This document shows positions 38,173-48,104 of a DNA stretch of 64,000 nucleotides, piece after piece (positions within the stretch are counted from its first letter, which is position 1; each line of letters starts with the position of its first letter). The DNA is taken from contig JANQHE010000002.1 in NCBI GenBank assembly GCA_028282785.1, positions 115,581 to 179,580 on the forward strand, in the 5' to 3' direction. The stretch comes from Bacteroidales bacterium. GTDB lineage: Bacteria; Bacteroidota; Bacteroidia; Bacteroidales; UBA12077. Position numbers and translations under genes: made by a program. A model generated the notes under the pieces. The model was given only the letters and a program-made list of their open reading frames with translations. It did not search any database and was not told the DNA's origin.

Positions 38173-38418
38173 TTAATTATGAACAATCAAAGCATCAACC
38201 GATTTTGCTAAACTGTAGTCTTTACAAGTAATTTTTCCTTCGTCATGTGTAATAGAAGTAACCTTTACCTGGTTGTAGGAGTGTATTAAAATATCGGGAT
38301 GGTGGTTTTCCGCTTCTGCTACCTTGGCTATATCATTAACAAAATTAATTGCTTTAAGAAAATTTCTAAACTTGAAAACTTTTACTAATCCACTTTGAGT
38401 TTCTTTCCACGTTTCCAT
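38173..38418 (-). CDS. 4a-hydroxytetrahydrobiopterin dehydratase (pterin carbinolamine dehydratase)
   Basis: This small enzyme of about 81 residues has the pterin-4a-carbinolamine dehydratase signature ENHHPDI followed by VKVTSITHDEGKITCKD. It recycles the pterin cofactor after aromatic amino acid hydroxylation or related reactions. The track starts at a TTG at 38442. I prefer the ATG at 38418 because it follows AAAAAAGGAAATT, a good ribosome site, and gives METWKETQSGLVKVFKF, the usual N-terminus. No phenylalanine hydroxylase gene is nearby. It sits between kinase genes without evident functional link. Confidence 0.9.
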   Translation of the reverse strand: METWKETQSGLVKVFKFRNFLKAINFVNDIAKVAEAENHHPDILIHSYNQVKVTSITHDEGKITCKDYSLAKSVDALIVHN

Positions 38419-38485
38419 AATTTCCTTTTTTCTCACTAACAATTCTTTTAAGGAAAAGTTTATAGAAATCGTTCCGAAGTAACTA

Positions 38486-38854
38486 TTAATTCAGGCTTTT
38501 CTTTATTACCTCTTCAATTACCTTTTTGTTGAACGGTTTTTTGAATAATTTCTTAATTAAACCTTGATTTAATGCCTCAAATATCTCTTCATCAATTTCG
38601 TAACCTGTTAATATAAAATAAGATATTTCTGAAAATTCTTCCTTTGAAGCTTTTATAAATTCTATACCATTCATTTCAGGCATTCTCATATCGCTAATTA
38701 CAGCCTTGATATGAGGATTCTCTCTTAAAATTTCCAGTCCTTCTATACCTGAATCTGCAATTAATATATCAAAAACCTTATTAAAGTTAAGTTCAAATAA
38801 TAATAAGTTAGTAGGCTCATCATCGACATACAAAAGAGTAATTTTCTCACTCAT
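38486..38854 (-). CDS. Single-domain response regulator paired with a PAS kinase
   Basis: This 122-residue receiver domain has Asp11/Asp12, phospho-acceptor Asp55 in VISDMRMPEMNG, and Lys in LFKKPFN. It has no output domain. It starts one base after the stop of the upstream PAS kinase gene, so the two are almost certainly co-translated and the kinase is the likely phosphate donor. Receivers of this kind often pass phosphate on or control another protein by binding. The effector is not visible. Confidence 0.92.
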   Translation of the reverse strand: MSEKITLLYVDDEPTNLLLFELNFNKVFDILIADSGIEGLEILRENPHIKAVISDMRMPEMNGIEFIKASKEEFSEISYFILTGYEIDEEIFEALNQGLIKKLFKKPFNKKVIEEVIKKSLN

Positions 38855-38855
38855 A

Positions 38856-41800
38856 TTATTTACTAATTATTGGTAAAGTTATAGTAACGGTTGTACCACT
38901 GTAAAGTTCAGAATTTATTTTAATATTTCCATTATGTTCTTCAATTATATTGTAAGTAATTGATAACCCCAAGCCTGTACCTTTTCCCGGGTCTTTAGTG
39001 GTAAAGAAAGGATCAAATATTTTCGATAAGTTTTCTTCACTAATACCGCAACCATTATCAGTTATTTGAATTTGAAGTTGCTTGTTTCTTGCTTTTGTTC
39101 TAATCTTTATATCACCTTTACCTTCGATTGACTGAAGAGCATTGGTTATAATATTAAGAATTGCCTGATGCATTTTTCCTTCATTACATTTTAAAAGGAA
39201 GTTCTTGTTAGTATAATTCTTTTCTATGCTTATTATATCTCTAATTTGATTACCTAATATGTTTAAACAATTATCGATAATATCATGAATATTACATTCT
39301 GTAATCTTAGATTCATCTTTATGACTGTAATGATTTAAACTGGTTACAATTGTAGCTGCCCGCTCTACGCCTTCATTTATACTATCAATAAATATTTGTA
39401 CGTGATCCAGGTGATCCGTTAAATTTTCTTGTAAATAATCTTCTAAACCAAATGCTCCGCCACGAATAAAATTAAGAGGGTTGTTTATTTCATGTGCAAC
39501 ACCTGATGCAAGTACACCTAATGATGCCATTTTTTCTGCTTGAATTAATTGTTTTTGTGCATTCTGTAGGTTTTTTAATGTAATCTGTAATTCTTCTCTT
39601 TGGCTATGCAATTCCTCATTTGTCGAAGACAATTCCTCGTTGGTTGTTTCCAGTTCTTCTGTACGTTCTTTTACAAGAAACTCAAGATGTTCTCTATACT
39701 TTGCCAACTCCTCTTCAATTTTCTTCTTTTCTGTAATATCTGTAACTGTTCCAATATAACCTTGAATCTTGTCGTCTACTATTTCAGGAACAGCATTACC
39801 AAGTACCCAAACTACAGATCCATCTGGTTTTATAAATCTATATTCCATAGATGAATCTTCTCCTTTAGCTGATTTTAGCTCCCAATTAATTTGAAGATTT
39901 TTTTTATCATCCGGATGAACAGCTTTTAACCATCCATTTCCCAATGCCTCTTCAAATTGTAAGCCTGAAATTTCCATCCATTTTGGATTTACATAAGTAA
40001 TATAACCATCTGCCCTAGTTCTAAAAATTCCAACCGGAGAAGTATGAGCAAGTGTTTGAAACAATTGCTGACTTTTTTTAAGTTTTTCCTCTGCAACTTT
40101 TCTTTCCGTAATATCTATCATATTTCCTATAGAACCTATCACATTGCCTTCTGGGTCCTTTACCGGTGCTCCACTTATTAAAAAGTCAAATTTGGTTCCA
40201 TCTTTAGCAATAAATCTGGCTTCATATTGATTGCTAATATTTGATTTTCTTCTTCTATTAGCTTCTATTATCTTCTCTCGATCTTCCGGATCAATTAATA
40301 TCTCATATCCAATTTTTCCAATTATTTCAGATTCAGAGTAACCCAATTTTTCACTAAATCTTTTATTCACAAAGAGCACTACATCATTATTATCTACTAA
40401 CATAACAATATCGTTCATGTTTTCCATTAGCAAACGATACTTTTCTTCGTTTTCCTTTAATGCCCTTTCTATTTTCTTACGTTCTGTAATATTTTCAATA
40501 AATCCCTCTAAAAATAGTCTATTGCCTTTATCATCGCTAACTGTACGCGAGTTTTCCTTTATAGTGATAATTTCTCCATTTTTCTTTCTCCATTCCGACT
40601 CAAAATCTTTAACATAACCTTGCTTTTGCATTAGGCTCTCAAAATCACTTCTGTCTTTATTTACAAAAAAATTGTTTTTAAGTAAATTTAGCCCTACCAA
40701 CTCTTTCACTGATTCATAACCCAACATCTTTACTAAAGCAGGGTTAGCTTTTATAATTTCACCACTAGGCATAGTTTGAAAAATCCCTATTTGTGCATTA
40801 TTAAAAAGCTCTGAATATTTAAGTTCGCTTTCTTTAAGAGCTTTTTCCGCTAGTTTTCGCTTTGTGATATTTACAATAAAGCCTTCGTAATAAAGTGTTT
40901 CTCCTTTTTCATTTCGTATCGCGCGTGCATTTTCTCTAACAATAATGAATTCTCCATTCCTTTTTACCCAGGTTGACTCGAAATCCTTTACGTACCCATC
41001 TTTTTCAATCTTTTCTCTAAATTCATCTCTATTTTTACTAATAAATACATCAACTTCTTCAATATTTTTATGTGCAACTTCATCAAATGACTTTAAGCCT
41101 TGTAACTTGAGCATTGCTGGATTTGCCTGTAAAATAGCGCCTTCAGGCGTGGTTTGATAAATACCAATTTGCGCATTTTCAAAAATTGAAGTGTACTTTA
41201 GTTCATTTTCCGCAAGTTTATTCTCTGCGTTTAGCCTTTTATTATAATCGGATTCTACTTTATTTAAAATTCTATCATTTATTTTTAAAAGCTGGTATCC
41301 TGATATTCCGATAAAAAAGAGTGCTATGGAAACATCAGTTATGAAGTCTATAATCTCAGCACTCTCTAAATTGAACTGGTTTTTTATTCGAAAGGTGAAA
41401 ATAATTAGAACTATTATATTAGCAATTATATAAACAAAAATTGTCCAGTGATTTTTACTTATGAATAATGGAATAATGTTTATTACAGCAAGAATTAAAA
41501 CTATAGTATCTGTACTTGTTATAATACTACCCCGGCTTAAAAACATTGCAAACCAACCACATACATTTGCAGAAAATATAAAAAGATGCGAAGAAATATC
41601 AAAAAACCCTTTTATAAGTAATCTTATGCAGGTAATAAAAATTATTAAAAGAGTAACCTCTGCGACTAATACAGGTAAATACAAACTTTGCAAATTATTA
41701 CTAAACTGGATAAAAACAGATGTACCAATTAAAAATAACAAACTTATTATTCCGGCAATACAGATTGGATAAAATATCCTAACCTTTTGCTTTGTTGCAA

Positions 41801-41879
41801 AATCAACCCCATCATATTTTTTCAATTTCTTATCTAAAAATGATTGAAAGAAATTATAACGAAATGATGTCTCATTCAT
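38856..41879 (-). CDS. Membrane sensor histidine kinase with four PAS domains
   Basis: This 1007-residue kinase has an N-terminal block of about six membrane segments (about 28-200) without a family I recognise. Four PAS/PAC repeats follow, each ending in a TERK/TKRK-like boundary. The first two are very alike ([19 protein letters not shown] and [19 protein letters not shown]). A coiled coil ([19 protein letters not shown]) leads to a HisKA domain with His796 in [14 protein letters not shown], and then HATPase_c with DNGCGIS and [13 protein letters not shown]. It has no receiver of its own, and the adjacent response regulator is the probable partner. PAS domains may hold heme, flavin or small ligands, and nothing here decides which. 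Confidence 0.93.
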   Translation of the reverse strand: MNETSFRYNFFQSFLDKKLKKYDGVDFATKQKVRIFYPICIAGIISLLFLIGTSVFIQFSNNLQSLYLPVLVAEVTLLIIFITCIRLLIKGFFDISSHLFIFSANVCGWFAMFLSRGSIITSTDTIVLILAVINIIPLFISKNHWTIFVYIIANIIVLIIFTFRIKNQFNLESAEIIDFITDVSIALFFIGISGYQLLKINDRILNKVESDYNKRLNAENKLAENELKYTSIFENAQIGIYQTTPEGAILQANPAMLKLQGLKSFDEVAHKNIEEVDVFISKNRDEFREKIEKDGYVKDFESTWVKRNGEFIIVRENARAIRNEKGETLYYEGFIVNITKRKLAEKALKESELKYSELFNNAQIGIFQTMPSGEIIKANPALVKMLGYESVKELVGLNLLKNNFFVNKDRSDFESLMQKQGYVKDFESEWRKKNGEIITIKENSRTVSDDKGNRLFLEGFIENITERKKIERALKENEEKYRLLMENMNDIVMLVDNNDVVLFVNKRFSEKLGYSESEIIGKIGYEILIDPEDREKIIEANRRRKSNISNQYEARFIAKDGTKFDFLISGAPVKDPEGNVIGSIGNMIDITERKVAEEKLKKSQQLFQTLAHTSPVGIFRTRADGYITYVNPKWMEISGLQFEEALGNGWLKAVHPDDKKNLQINWELKSAKGEDSSMEYRFIKPDGSVVWVLGNAVPEIVDDKIQGYIGTVTDITEKKKIEEELAKYREHLEFLVKERTEELETTNEELSSTNEELHSQREELQITLKNLQNAQKQLIQAEKMASLGVLASGVAHEINNPLNFIRGGAFGLEDYLQENLTDHLDHVQIFIDSINEGVERAATIVTSLNHYSHKDESKITECNIHDIIDNCLNILGNQIRDIISIEKNYTNKNFLLKCNEGKMHQAILNIITNALQSIEGKGDIKIRTKARNKQLQIQITDNGCGISEENLSKIFDPFFTTKDPGKGTGLGLSITYNIIEEHNGNIKINSELYSGTTVTITLPIISK

Positions 41880-41980
41880 AAGCCCAGAGTAAAATAACTT
41901 ACTTTTATTAATATTATAAATTTAGGGAATGTTTTATTTTTATCCAATTCCTTGATTTAAGTACAATGGAATTAAACAAT

Positions 41981-42011
41981 TAAAGGGTAACTGTAAACCA
42001 ATTACCCTTTA
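41981..42011 (-). terminator. Hairpin after the PfkB-family kinase gene
   Basis: The 10-bp arms TAAAGGGTAA and TTACCCTTTA (41981-41990, 42002-42011) have an 11-base loop. The minus-strand downstream sequence is AT-rich but without a long T-run. It is placed just after the kinase stop codon at 42031. Confidence 0.6.
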
Positions 42012-42030
42012 CTATAAAATTATCTATTAT

Positions 42031-42996
42031 TTAATAGATTTTTTTTATTAGCTCCCAGGTTGCAGGGTTCATTTTTGCTCCAATTGTTTCGATTACCTTA
42101 CCGGCACATAAAGAACCAATTTGGCCACATTTATCTAAAGGCATATTATTAGTTAAACCATATAAAAATCCTGATGCAAAAAGATCACCTGCTCCGGTTG
42201 TATCAACAGGTTTTGCATGTATAGGATCAATTTTATAAATCTTTCCTTTACTTTTAACAAGAGAGCCCTTTTTACCAATTTTTACAATAGCAATTTCACA
42301 TTGTTCAGCTAACTCATTTAATGATTCTTCGGGTTCTTTTCCAGTAAAAGCCTTTGATTCTTCTTCGTTAGCAAATATAATATCAACATGATTTTTTACA
42401 TAATCTTTAAGAAATTCCAGGTTATCCTCAACAACATTGAAACTTGCCATATCAATGGAGATTTTCATATTATTTGCCTTAGACAATTCAGCCGCCCTTA
42501 ACATCAAATCATGGTTTAATGCTAAATAACCTTCAATATGTAAAATATCATAATCTTTAAATTGTTCATTAGTAAGATCTGCATGGTTTAACTCAATAGC
42601 TGCACCTAAATAAGTTGCAAAAGTTCGTTCGGAATCTTTAGAAACCATTGCCATTGCCCTTCCTGTATCAACATTTCCTTTTAATAAAAATGGTTCAATG
42701 TTATGTTCTTTCATATCACGACTAAAGAACTCCCCAAATTCATCATTACCTACTTTACCAATATATCCTGCATCTCCTCCCAGGCTTGCAATTCCATGAA
42801 TCGTATTTGCAGCTGAACCACCTGATGACTGTGATTTTTCAAAATCTTTGGTAGCATTATTTATTTGTTCAGCAAAATCTCTTTCCGATAGTTGCATACT
42901 TCCTTTTTTTAGTGAGAATTTCTCTAAGGTTGAATCATCCGGTAATTGGATCATAATATCAACCAATGCATTTCCTAGTCCTAATACTTTTGCCAT
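42031..42996 (-). CDS. PfkB family sugar/adenosine kinase
   Basis: This 321-residue ribokinase-fold enzyme transfers phosphate from ATP to a sugar or nucleoside hydroxyl. Seen: the N-terminal PfkB signature GGSAANTIHGIASLGG and GKVGNDEFGEFF, and the C-terminal signature PVDTTGAGDLFASGFLYGL, which contains the anion hole and catalytic Asp (about 263-266). In Bacteroidota, close relatives of this length are usually annotated as adenosine kinase, which salvages adenosine to AMP. Substrate assignment is inference. It is a single gene with a candidate promoter at 43024-43031 and its own hairpin. Confidence 0.9.
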   Translation of the reverse strand: MAKVLGLGNALVDIMIQLPDDSTLEKFSLKKGSMQLSERDFAEQINNATKDFEKSQSSGGSAANTIHGIASLGGDAGYIGKVGNDEFGEFFSRDMKEHNIEPFLLKGNVDTGRAMAMVSKDSERTFATYLGAAIELNHADLTNEQFKDYDILHIEGYLALNHDLMLRAAELSKANNMKISIDMASFNVVEDNLEFLKDYVKNHVDIIFANEEESKAFTGKEPEESLNELAEQCEIAIVKIGKKGSLVKSKGKIYKIDPIHAKPVDTTGAGDLFASGFLYGLTNNMPLDKCGQIGSLCAGKVIETIGAKMNPATWELIKKIY

Positions 42997-43023
42997 TGTT
43001 ATTTATTTAATTTAAAAACCCTG

Positions 43024-43031
43024 CAAAAATA
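43024..43031 (-). promoter_or_regulatory. Candidate -7 element for the PfkB-family kinase gene
   Basis: TATTTTTG on the minus strand matches TAnnTTTG exactly and lies about 28 bp before the start codon. No good TTTG was found at the -33 position, so this is tentative. Confidence 0.3.
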
Positions 43032-43091
43032 ACAAGATTATTAAAAGATTATCAGCTAATTGAAAACAAATTCTAAAAAAATGCAAATAAA

Positions 43092-43123
43092 TTTGGTTTA
43101 TTTTATAAACTAGTTTATATTTG
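43092..43123 (+). promoter_or_regulatory. Promoter with embedded 16-bp palindromic operator
   Basis: TTTG (43092-43095), a 20-base spacer and TATATTTG (43116-43123) form a full match to the Bacteroidota -33/-7 promoter. The spacer and the first bases of the -7 element contain the perfect palindrome TATAAACTAGTTTATA (43104-43119). Transcription would start near 43130, about 27 bases before the membrane-protein gene. A near-identical palindrome recurs at 44035. The winged-helix protein encoded at 43725 is the likely binder (inference). Confidence 0.65.
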
Positions 43124-43156
43124 TCTCAACAACCTTTTAAACTGATTATATAAAAT

Positions 43157-43732
43157 ATGGAAAAAGAACTAAAACCGGAGGAAAGTTTAAAGATCATCAA
43201 CGATATGATCTCATCCGCAAAAATCAATTTACGTGAACATAATTTTTATTTTTTGTTCTGGGGATATACAATCGCGCTCATTAGCCTAATGCATTTTATA
43301 GCTGATTATTATATGCTGCTAAATAATCCGGAAATAGTTTGGCTACTGGTTATTCCAGGTATGATAGTAAGTGGAATATACGGCTATGTTACCGGCCGTA
43401 AAAACAAAACATTTTCACACATAGATAAAATACATAGTTTTACCTGGTTTGCTTTTATTATTAGCTATATAATCATAATTATTTTTGGTAAAGAAGTAAA
43501 CTATAATATTTCCGAACTTATTTTTGTATTAGTAGGTATGGCCACTTTTATTTCGGGTACAGTGCTAAAATTCCGTCCTTTAACATTTGGTGCAATAGTA
43601 TTTTGGATTGGTGCTATAATTTGTTTCATTATTCCTCATATCTATGTAACATTAGTAGGTTTCTTTATTATTATCTTCGGATTTTTAGTTCCAGGATACA
43701 TGTTAAAAAATTACTCTAAGAAAAATGCTTAA
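43157..43732 (+). CDS. Hypothetical integral membrane protein, partner of a winged-helix regulator
   Basis: This is a 191-residue protein with about six hydrophobic segments (FYFLFWGYTIALISLMHFIA, VWLLVIPGMIVSGIYGYV, FTWFAFIISYIIIIIFG, LIFVLVGMATFISGTVL, FGAIVFWIGAIICFIIP, YVTLVGFFIIIFGFLVP). A cytoplasmic N-terminal helix (PEESLKIINDMISSAKINL) precedes them. I do not recognise a named family. It overlaps the regulator gene by 8 bp, so it is translationally coupled to it. It may sense membrane state for the regulator or be its main target. The promoter and operator lie directly upstream. Confidence 0.85.
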   Translation: MEKELKPEESLKIINDMISSAKINLREHNFYFLFWGYTIALISLMHFIADYYMLLNNPEIVWLLVIPGMIVSGIYGYVTGRKNKTFSHIDKIHSFTWFAFIISYIIIIIFGKEVNYNISELIFVLVGMATFISGTVLKFRPLTFGAIVFWIGAIICFIIPHIYVTLVGFFIIIFGFLVPGYMLKNYSKKNA

Positions 43733-44009
43733 AAAATTAAATCCATTATTACACTCTGAATTACGTTTAGCTATTATGTCGCTTTTGGTTTCTATACAAA
43801 AAGCAGATTTTACTTTGATCAAAGAAAAAACAGAAGCAACTGCTGGAAACCTTAGTGTACAAATTACTAAATTGGAAGAGGCAGGTTACTTAAAAGTGAA
43901 AAAAGGATTTAAAGGGAAAATGCCTCAAACAACCTGTATTATAACTAAAAAAGGAATTGATGCATTTGAACAATATGTGGAAGATCTAAAAGGATATTTA
44001 AAACTTTAA
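43725..44009 (+). CDS. Winged-helix transcriptional regulator (HTH_34/MarR-like)
   Basis: This is a 94-residue single-domain DNA-binding protein. Seen: LNPLLHSELRLAIMSLL (first helix), TEATAGNLSVQITKLEEAGYL (recognition helix region) and VKKGFKGKMPQTTCIITKKG (the wing). The pattern fits the small winged-helix family PF13601. It has no effector domain. It overlaps the upstream membrane-protein gene by 8 bp. Two copies of a TATAAACTRGTTTATA palindrome, one before its operon and one just after it, suggest it controls both its own genes and the TPR/TonB-receptor operon downstream. Confidence 0.9.
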   Translation: MLKKLNPLLHSELRLAIMSLLVSIQKADFTLIKEKTEATAGNLSVQITKLEEAGYLKVKKGFKGKMPQTTCIITKKGIDAFEQYVEDLKGYLKL

Positions 44010-44034
44010 TTTTTTTTGCTGATTTAGTTTATTT

Positions 44035-44050
44035 TATAAACTGGTTTATA
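44035..44050. promoter_or_regulatory. Second copy of the winged-helix operator
   Basis: TATAAACTGGTTTATA differs at one central base from the palindrome at 43104-43119, and the flanking GTTTATTT on the left is also the same. Where the first copy has TTTG and TATATTTG, this copy has TTTA and TATAATCA, so promoter strength should be lower. It lies 123 bp before the TPR gene. Confidence 0.55.
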
Positions 44051-44172
44051 ATCAATTTAGCAAGATTAATCAACCGAATGGCAAAAATGATCAACATTAA
44101 AACAACAAACGACCATAACTTTGGATCAATCTGCCAAGCAGGCAGGTTATAAATTTTAAAACAAATATAGAA

Positions 44173-44922
44173 ATGAGAACACTAGCAAAAATTTTATCGA
44201 TCAGTATTTTGATATTTAATGTAAATCAATTAAATGCACAAGAAAACAAATTAAAACAATGGGAAAAAAAAGCTTTCCAGGCTTATGAAAACTCCAGTAT
44301 TTTTATGTGGAAACAATTGGCTACTCAGGCAGACCAAGTTCTAAGCAAGGCAAATGCCGATAAAGAATCCAAAATAGCTGCCATAAAGCTAAAATATGGA
44401 TTACTATATGGATGTTTATCTAACCAGGATAAAAATACCTATGAACAATATTTAGAGAAAACTTTAGAACAAATGAATACTTTATTGGAGGAGTATCCAA
44501 AATCATCTGATCTATATTGTATTTCAGCGGCATTAATGAGCGTTCAAATGGGCTTTACTCCAATGAAGGGAATGACTTTGGGTTCATTAAGTGGAAAACA
44601 CATTGATCAATCAATAAAACTGGATTCTCTTAGTGCAATGGCATGGAGGCAATATGCCGGTTCAAAATATTTTACTCCAAAAATGTGGGGTGGTGATATT
44701 GAAGAAGCTATTAAAAAATATGAATACTCTATAAAGCTTTATGAAAAACAGAATCTAACACAAGATTGGACCTATGTTGATGCAATTGTATGGTTAGGAA
44801 TTGCCTATAGAAAAGTTGGTAAAACAGAGAAGGCCAAAGCTGCTTTCGAAAAAGCATTAACTATTGCCCCGGAATTTGGATGGGTAAAAAATCAATTATT
44901 ACCAAGCGTGTCAGAACTTTAA
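44173..44922 (+). CDS. Exported TPR-containing protein upstream of a TonB receptor
   Basis: This 249-residue protein has a signal peptide (MRTLAKILSISILIFNVNQLNAQ) and helical repeats. The clearest TPR is at the C-terminus (YVDAIVWLGIAYRKVGKTEKAKAAFEKALTIAPEF). It is likely periplasmic. TPR units bind peptides and mediate protein contacts. It is separated by 10 bp from the TonB-dependent receptor gene, so the two should be co-transcribed and may work together, for example in receptor assembly or substrate handling. The leader carries the winged-helix operator and a small CTGCC/GGCAG hairpin. Confidence 0.85.
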   Translation: MRTLAKILSISILIFNVNQLNAQENKLKQWEKKAFQAYENSSIFMWKQLATQADQVLSKANADKESKIAAIKLKYGLLYGCLSNQDKNTYEQYLEKTLEQMNTLLEEYPKSSDLYCISAALMSVQMGFTPMKGMTLGSLSGKHIDQSIKLDSLSAMAWRQYAGSKYFTPKMWGGDIEEAIKKYEYSIKLYEKQNLTQDWTYVDAIVWLGIAYRKVGKTEKAKAAFEKALTIAPEFGWVKNQLLPSVSEL

Positions 44923-44932
44923 AATATTAAAA

Positions 44933-47056
44933 ATGAAACAATTCTTAGGGGTTATTCTGCTTAGTTGCATTGTTTCAGGATTATTTTCCCAGCAAACCAT
45001 AAAAGGAGTTATTCTGGATGCCGAAAATAACGAACCACTCCCTGGAGCAAATATATTTTTATTGAGTGATTGGAGCATTGGATCAACTACAGATATAAAC
45101 GGAGTATTCGAATTTAAAATAACAAATTTAAAATCCTATGATACTTTAATTGTTAGTTACGTTGGATATAAAGAAGCCCATATTCCAGTCACTAAAACGG
45201 ATAAACAGTTAACAATAAGATTAGAGGCATTTGCTCACATATTAGAAGCTTCAGTTGTTACGGCAAGACGAATTATTGCAGAAGAATTTACTGTTAAACA
45301 ACTGAAACAGTTGGATATATATCTAAATCCTGCAGCAAAAGCAGATCCTCTGTTAGCAATCAATGCTATGCCTGCTTCAACAACAACAGATGAATCTGCC
45401 AGCATTAGTTTACGGGGAAGCCGGCCCGATGAAACAGGGATATATCTAAACGATGTTCCAATTTATGATGCAATAAGATTTTCACAGTTAAATGGAATTG
45501 GAACATTTAGTATCTTTAATACGGATATTATTGAACGAATGCATGTATTTGCAGGAAACCCTCCATTGGAATATGGAAATTCTGCTTCAGGTTTAGTGAG
45601 TTTGCAAACCAATAACAAAATTCCGGATGGTCCGACAAACACTATTGCTCTTTCATTAGCAAATTTTGGAGCATTAACATCAAGAAAATTAGGCGATAAA
45701 ACTGCATTGGTTGCTTTTGGAAATTATCAGCCATCACAAATATTTACAGGCTTAAACCAGGATGCGATGCGCGATTTGGAAGACTTCAGTTCTTATGATC
45801 TTGGTTTACATGTAATGCATAACTTGAACTCTAATTTGAGATTTAAGTTATTTAATTACAGCAATGCAGAAGGTTATAAATTCAATACAAGGGTTCCAAG
45901 CTATACAGGTATTTTTGATATGTACAAAAAGAGAAATTATACGATTGCCAATTTCCTTTCACAACAGGATCATGGTGAAATAACTGTGAATGGTGGCTAT
46001 AATATTAGCCAGGAAGGTTATCAATACAGTATAACAGATATTGATGTATATAAACAAGATCTATTTTTCTCTGCAACTTATCAGCATTTCTTTGATAAAT
46101 TGAGTATTAAAGGCGGAGGATCATATGATTACAGAATAAATGATTCTAATGGATCAAAACCTATCTATGATCACGCACAAGATATGGATCATCCAACAAT
46201 TTCATTTTCAACAGTTGAAGAATACAATTTACCTGAATTCTTTGTTTATACTAAATTAAATCTTGCAGATCATTTGATTTTTGGAACAGGTGTAAGAAAA
46301 AATGTTGTAATCGGTCGGACTCCAAACTATTGGAGCTATCAGGGAAACCTAAATTACAACATCAAAGAAAAACATAATTTCAATCTTTCTGCAGGGCATT
46401 ATAACCGTTTGGCAATGCCGAATGCACAGGATTATGAAATTACCCATTACGAGTCAAATCAATATTCGTTGGATTATACATTAACTACTGATCTATTTGA
46501 ATTACAAACCTCTGTTTTCAAAAAAAATGTTTTTCATGGTGATTATGAAGACGATATTATTGGAGGTGAATTATATACCAAGATTAAAATAAAACCTGTC
46601 GAATTTCAGTTTTCCATAACCAGCCTTGATGTAGAAATAAAAACCGATATTGAGACGTATCCATCTGATTATGATTTAGATTACTTTGTGCGTTCATCCC
46701 TAAAATATAAGGTTAGAGATATTTTCGAAATAAGCACAATTTACATTTTCAGGCAAGGAAGTTATTATCGCCCTGTAATTACAAGTAATTTAGATACAGA
46801 GACTCAAACTTACCGTCCGGTTTATGAAGACTGGGATAATTCGGAACGTTTACCGGATTATCACAAAATAGATGTGTCGATATCGAAATATTGGGTACTA
46901 AATAGCAAGCTTGCATTAGTATTGTATGCTAATGTAAGTAATCTTCTCAATAATGATAACGTAATGGCAGTAAATTATAATCGGGATTATTCAGTAAGTT
47001 TTAACGAGCTTTACTCGCAGCGGTCTATTTATTTTGGGGTGAGCATAATCTTCTAA
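44933..47056 (+). CDS. TonB-dependent outer-membrane receptor
   Basis: This 707-residue receptor imports a ligand through the outer membrane using the TonB system. Seen: a signal peptide; an N-terminal carboxypeptidase-regulatory-like domain (GVILDAENNEPLPGANIFL, DINGVFEFKI); a plug domain with SISLRGSRPDETGIYLNDVPIYD and YGNSASGLVSLQTNN; and a beta-barrel ending in YFGVSIIF with C-terminal Phe. There is no SusD partner, so it is not a standard glycan-uptake pair. Iron, cobalamin or peptide uptake remain possible. It follows the TPR gene by 10 bp, and an inverted-repeat terminator-like element follows. Confidence 0.93.
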   Translation: MKQFLGVILLSCIVSGLFSQQTIKGVILDAENNEPLPGANIFLLSDWSIGSTTDINGVFEFKITNLKSYDTLIVSYVGYKEAHIPVTKTDKQLTIRLEAFAHILEASVVTARRIIAEEFTVKQLKQLDIYLNPAAKADPLLAINAMPASTTTDESASISLRGSRPDETGIYLNDVPIYDAIRFSQLNGIGTFSIFNTDIIERMHVFAGNPPLEYGNSASGLVSLQTNNKIPDGPTNTIALSLANFGALTSRKLGDKTALVAFGNYQPSQIFTGLNQDAMRDLEDFSSYDLGLHVMHNLNSNLRFKLFNYSNAEGYKFNTRVPSYTGIFDMYKKRNYTIANFLSQQDHGEITVNGGYNISQEGYQYSITDIDVYKQDLFFSATYQHFFDKLSIKGGGSYDYRINDSNGSKPIYDHAQDMDHPTISFSTVEEYNLPEFFVYTKLNLADHLIFGTGVRKNVVIGRTPNYWSYQGNLNYNIKEKHNFNLSAGHYNRLAMPNAQDYEITHYESNQYSLDYTLTTDLFELQTSVFKKNVFHGDYEDDIIGGELYTKIKIKPVEFQFSITSLDVEIKTDIETYPSDYDLDYFVRSSLKYKVRDIFEISTIYIFRQGSYYRPVITSNLDTETQTYRPVYEDWDNSERLPDYHKIDVSISKYWVLNSKLALVLYANVSNLLNNDNVMAVNYNRDYSVSFNELYSQRSIYFGVSIIF

Positions 47057-47062
47057 AAAAAC

Positions 47063-47117
47063 ACCGCCAAGACGCTAAGGCGCAAAGTTCATCTCTGCGG
47101 CTTGGCGCCTTTGCGGT
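47063..47117. repeat. Imperfect inverted repeat built from CGCnAAGn octamers
   Basis: Two 25-base arms (47063-47087, 47093-47117) pair at 20 of 25 positions around a 5-base loop. The left arm is three octamers in a row: CGCCAAGA, CGCTAAGG, CGCAAAGT. The element is far more GC-rich than its surroundings. It lies between the convergent TonB-receptor and purC genes and could terminate both. It looks like a member of a dispersed palindromic repeat family. Confidence 0.65.
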
Positions 47118-47123
47118 TAATTC

Positions 47124-48074
47124 TTATAACAATTCATTCAACTTATCAGTTACGTTCTTTTCTATTCTATCAATTACTTCGCTTACATCTGCTTTTTGAA
47201 ATTTATCACCAGTGATACTCTCAAATAATTCGATGTAACGATCCGAAACCTGGTTTACAAATTCTTCCGGCATTTCAGGAACCTGTTGTCCTTCTTCTCC
47301 TTTAAATCCCTGATCCATTAACCATTCACGAACAAATTCTTTCGATAATTGCTTTTGGTTTTCAGCCTTATCTTGTCTTTCCTGGTAACCTTCCAGATAG
47401 AAGTATCTTGACGAATCAGGTGTGTGGATTTCGTCGATTAAATAAATTTGTCCATCCTTTTTACCAAACTCATATTTGGTATCTACAAGGATTAATCCCA
47501 TTTTTTCAGCAATTTCACTTCCTCTTTTAAATAACTCTAATGAATATTTTTCAAGCATAGCATAATCTTCAGCTGAAACAAGTCCTTGTCTAAGTATTTC
47601 TTCTTTTGAAATATTCTCGTCATGTCCGACTTCAGCTTTTGTTGTAGGTGTTAAAATTGGCTCTGGAAATCTTTGGTGTTCAACCAAACCTTCCGGTAAT
47701 GGAACCCCACAAATTTCTCGGCCTCCATTTTTATATAAACGCCATGAGCTTCCTGTCAAATATCCTCTAACAATCATTTCAATCGGAAAAGGTTCGCACC
47801 TATGTCCAATAGTAACCATTGGATCAGGAACGGCTATTTTCCAATTCGGAACAATATCAGCTGTTGCATCCAAGAATTTATCGGCAATCTGATTTAAAAC
47901 CTGCCCTTTATAAGGTATTCCCTTTGGTAAAACCACATCGAATGCTGAGATTCTGTCGCTAACTACCATTACCAAATATTGATCGTTAATGTTATAAACA
48001 TCACGAACTTTACCATGATAAACATCTTTTTGTTTTGGAAAATTAAAATCCGTTTTTACTACTGCTTCTGCCAT
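47124..48074 (-). CDS. purC: Phosphoribosylaminoimidazole-succinocarboxamide synthase
   Basis: This 316-residue SAICAR synthetase joins CAIR and aspartate with ATP in purine biosynthesis. Seen: [26 protein letters not shown] near the N-terminus, [40 protein letters not shown], and the long C-terminal extension typical of the roughly 315-residue form in Bacteroidota. It lies 30 bp after phoH and probably shares its transcript. Confidence 0.97.
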   Translation of the reverse strand: MAEAVVKTDFNFPKQKDVYHGKVRDVYNINDQYLVMVVSDRISAFDVVLPKGIPYKGQVLNQIADKFLDATADIVPNWKIAVPDPMVTIGHRCEPFPIEMIVRGYLTGSSWRLYKNGGREICGVPLPEGLVEHQRFPEPILTPTTKAEVGHDENISKEEILRQGLVSAEDYAMLEKYSLELFKRGSEIAEKMGLILVDTKYEFGKKDGQIYLIDEIHTPDSSRYFYLEGYQERQDKAENQKQLSKEFVREWLMDQGFKGEEGQQVPEMPEEFVNQVSDRYIELFESITGDKFQKADVSEVIDRIEKNVTDKLNELL

Positions 48075-48104
48075 GTTTCTAGTTATTTAATAATTAGTAT
48101 ATAG

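Noticed and set aside
44131-44145. CTGCC/GGCAG hairpin in the TPR-gene leader as part of the 33542 repeat family
   Set aside because: Only the five-base words are shared and the long terminal repeats are missing.
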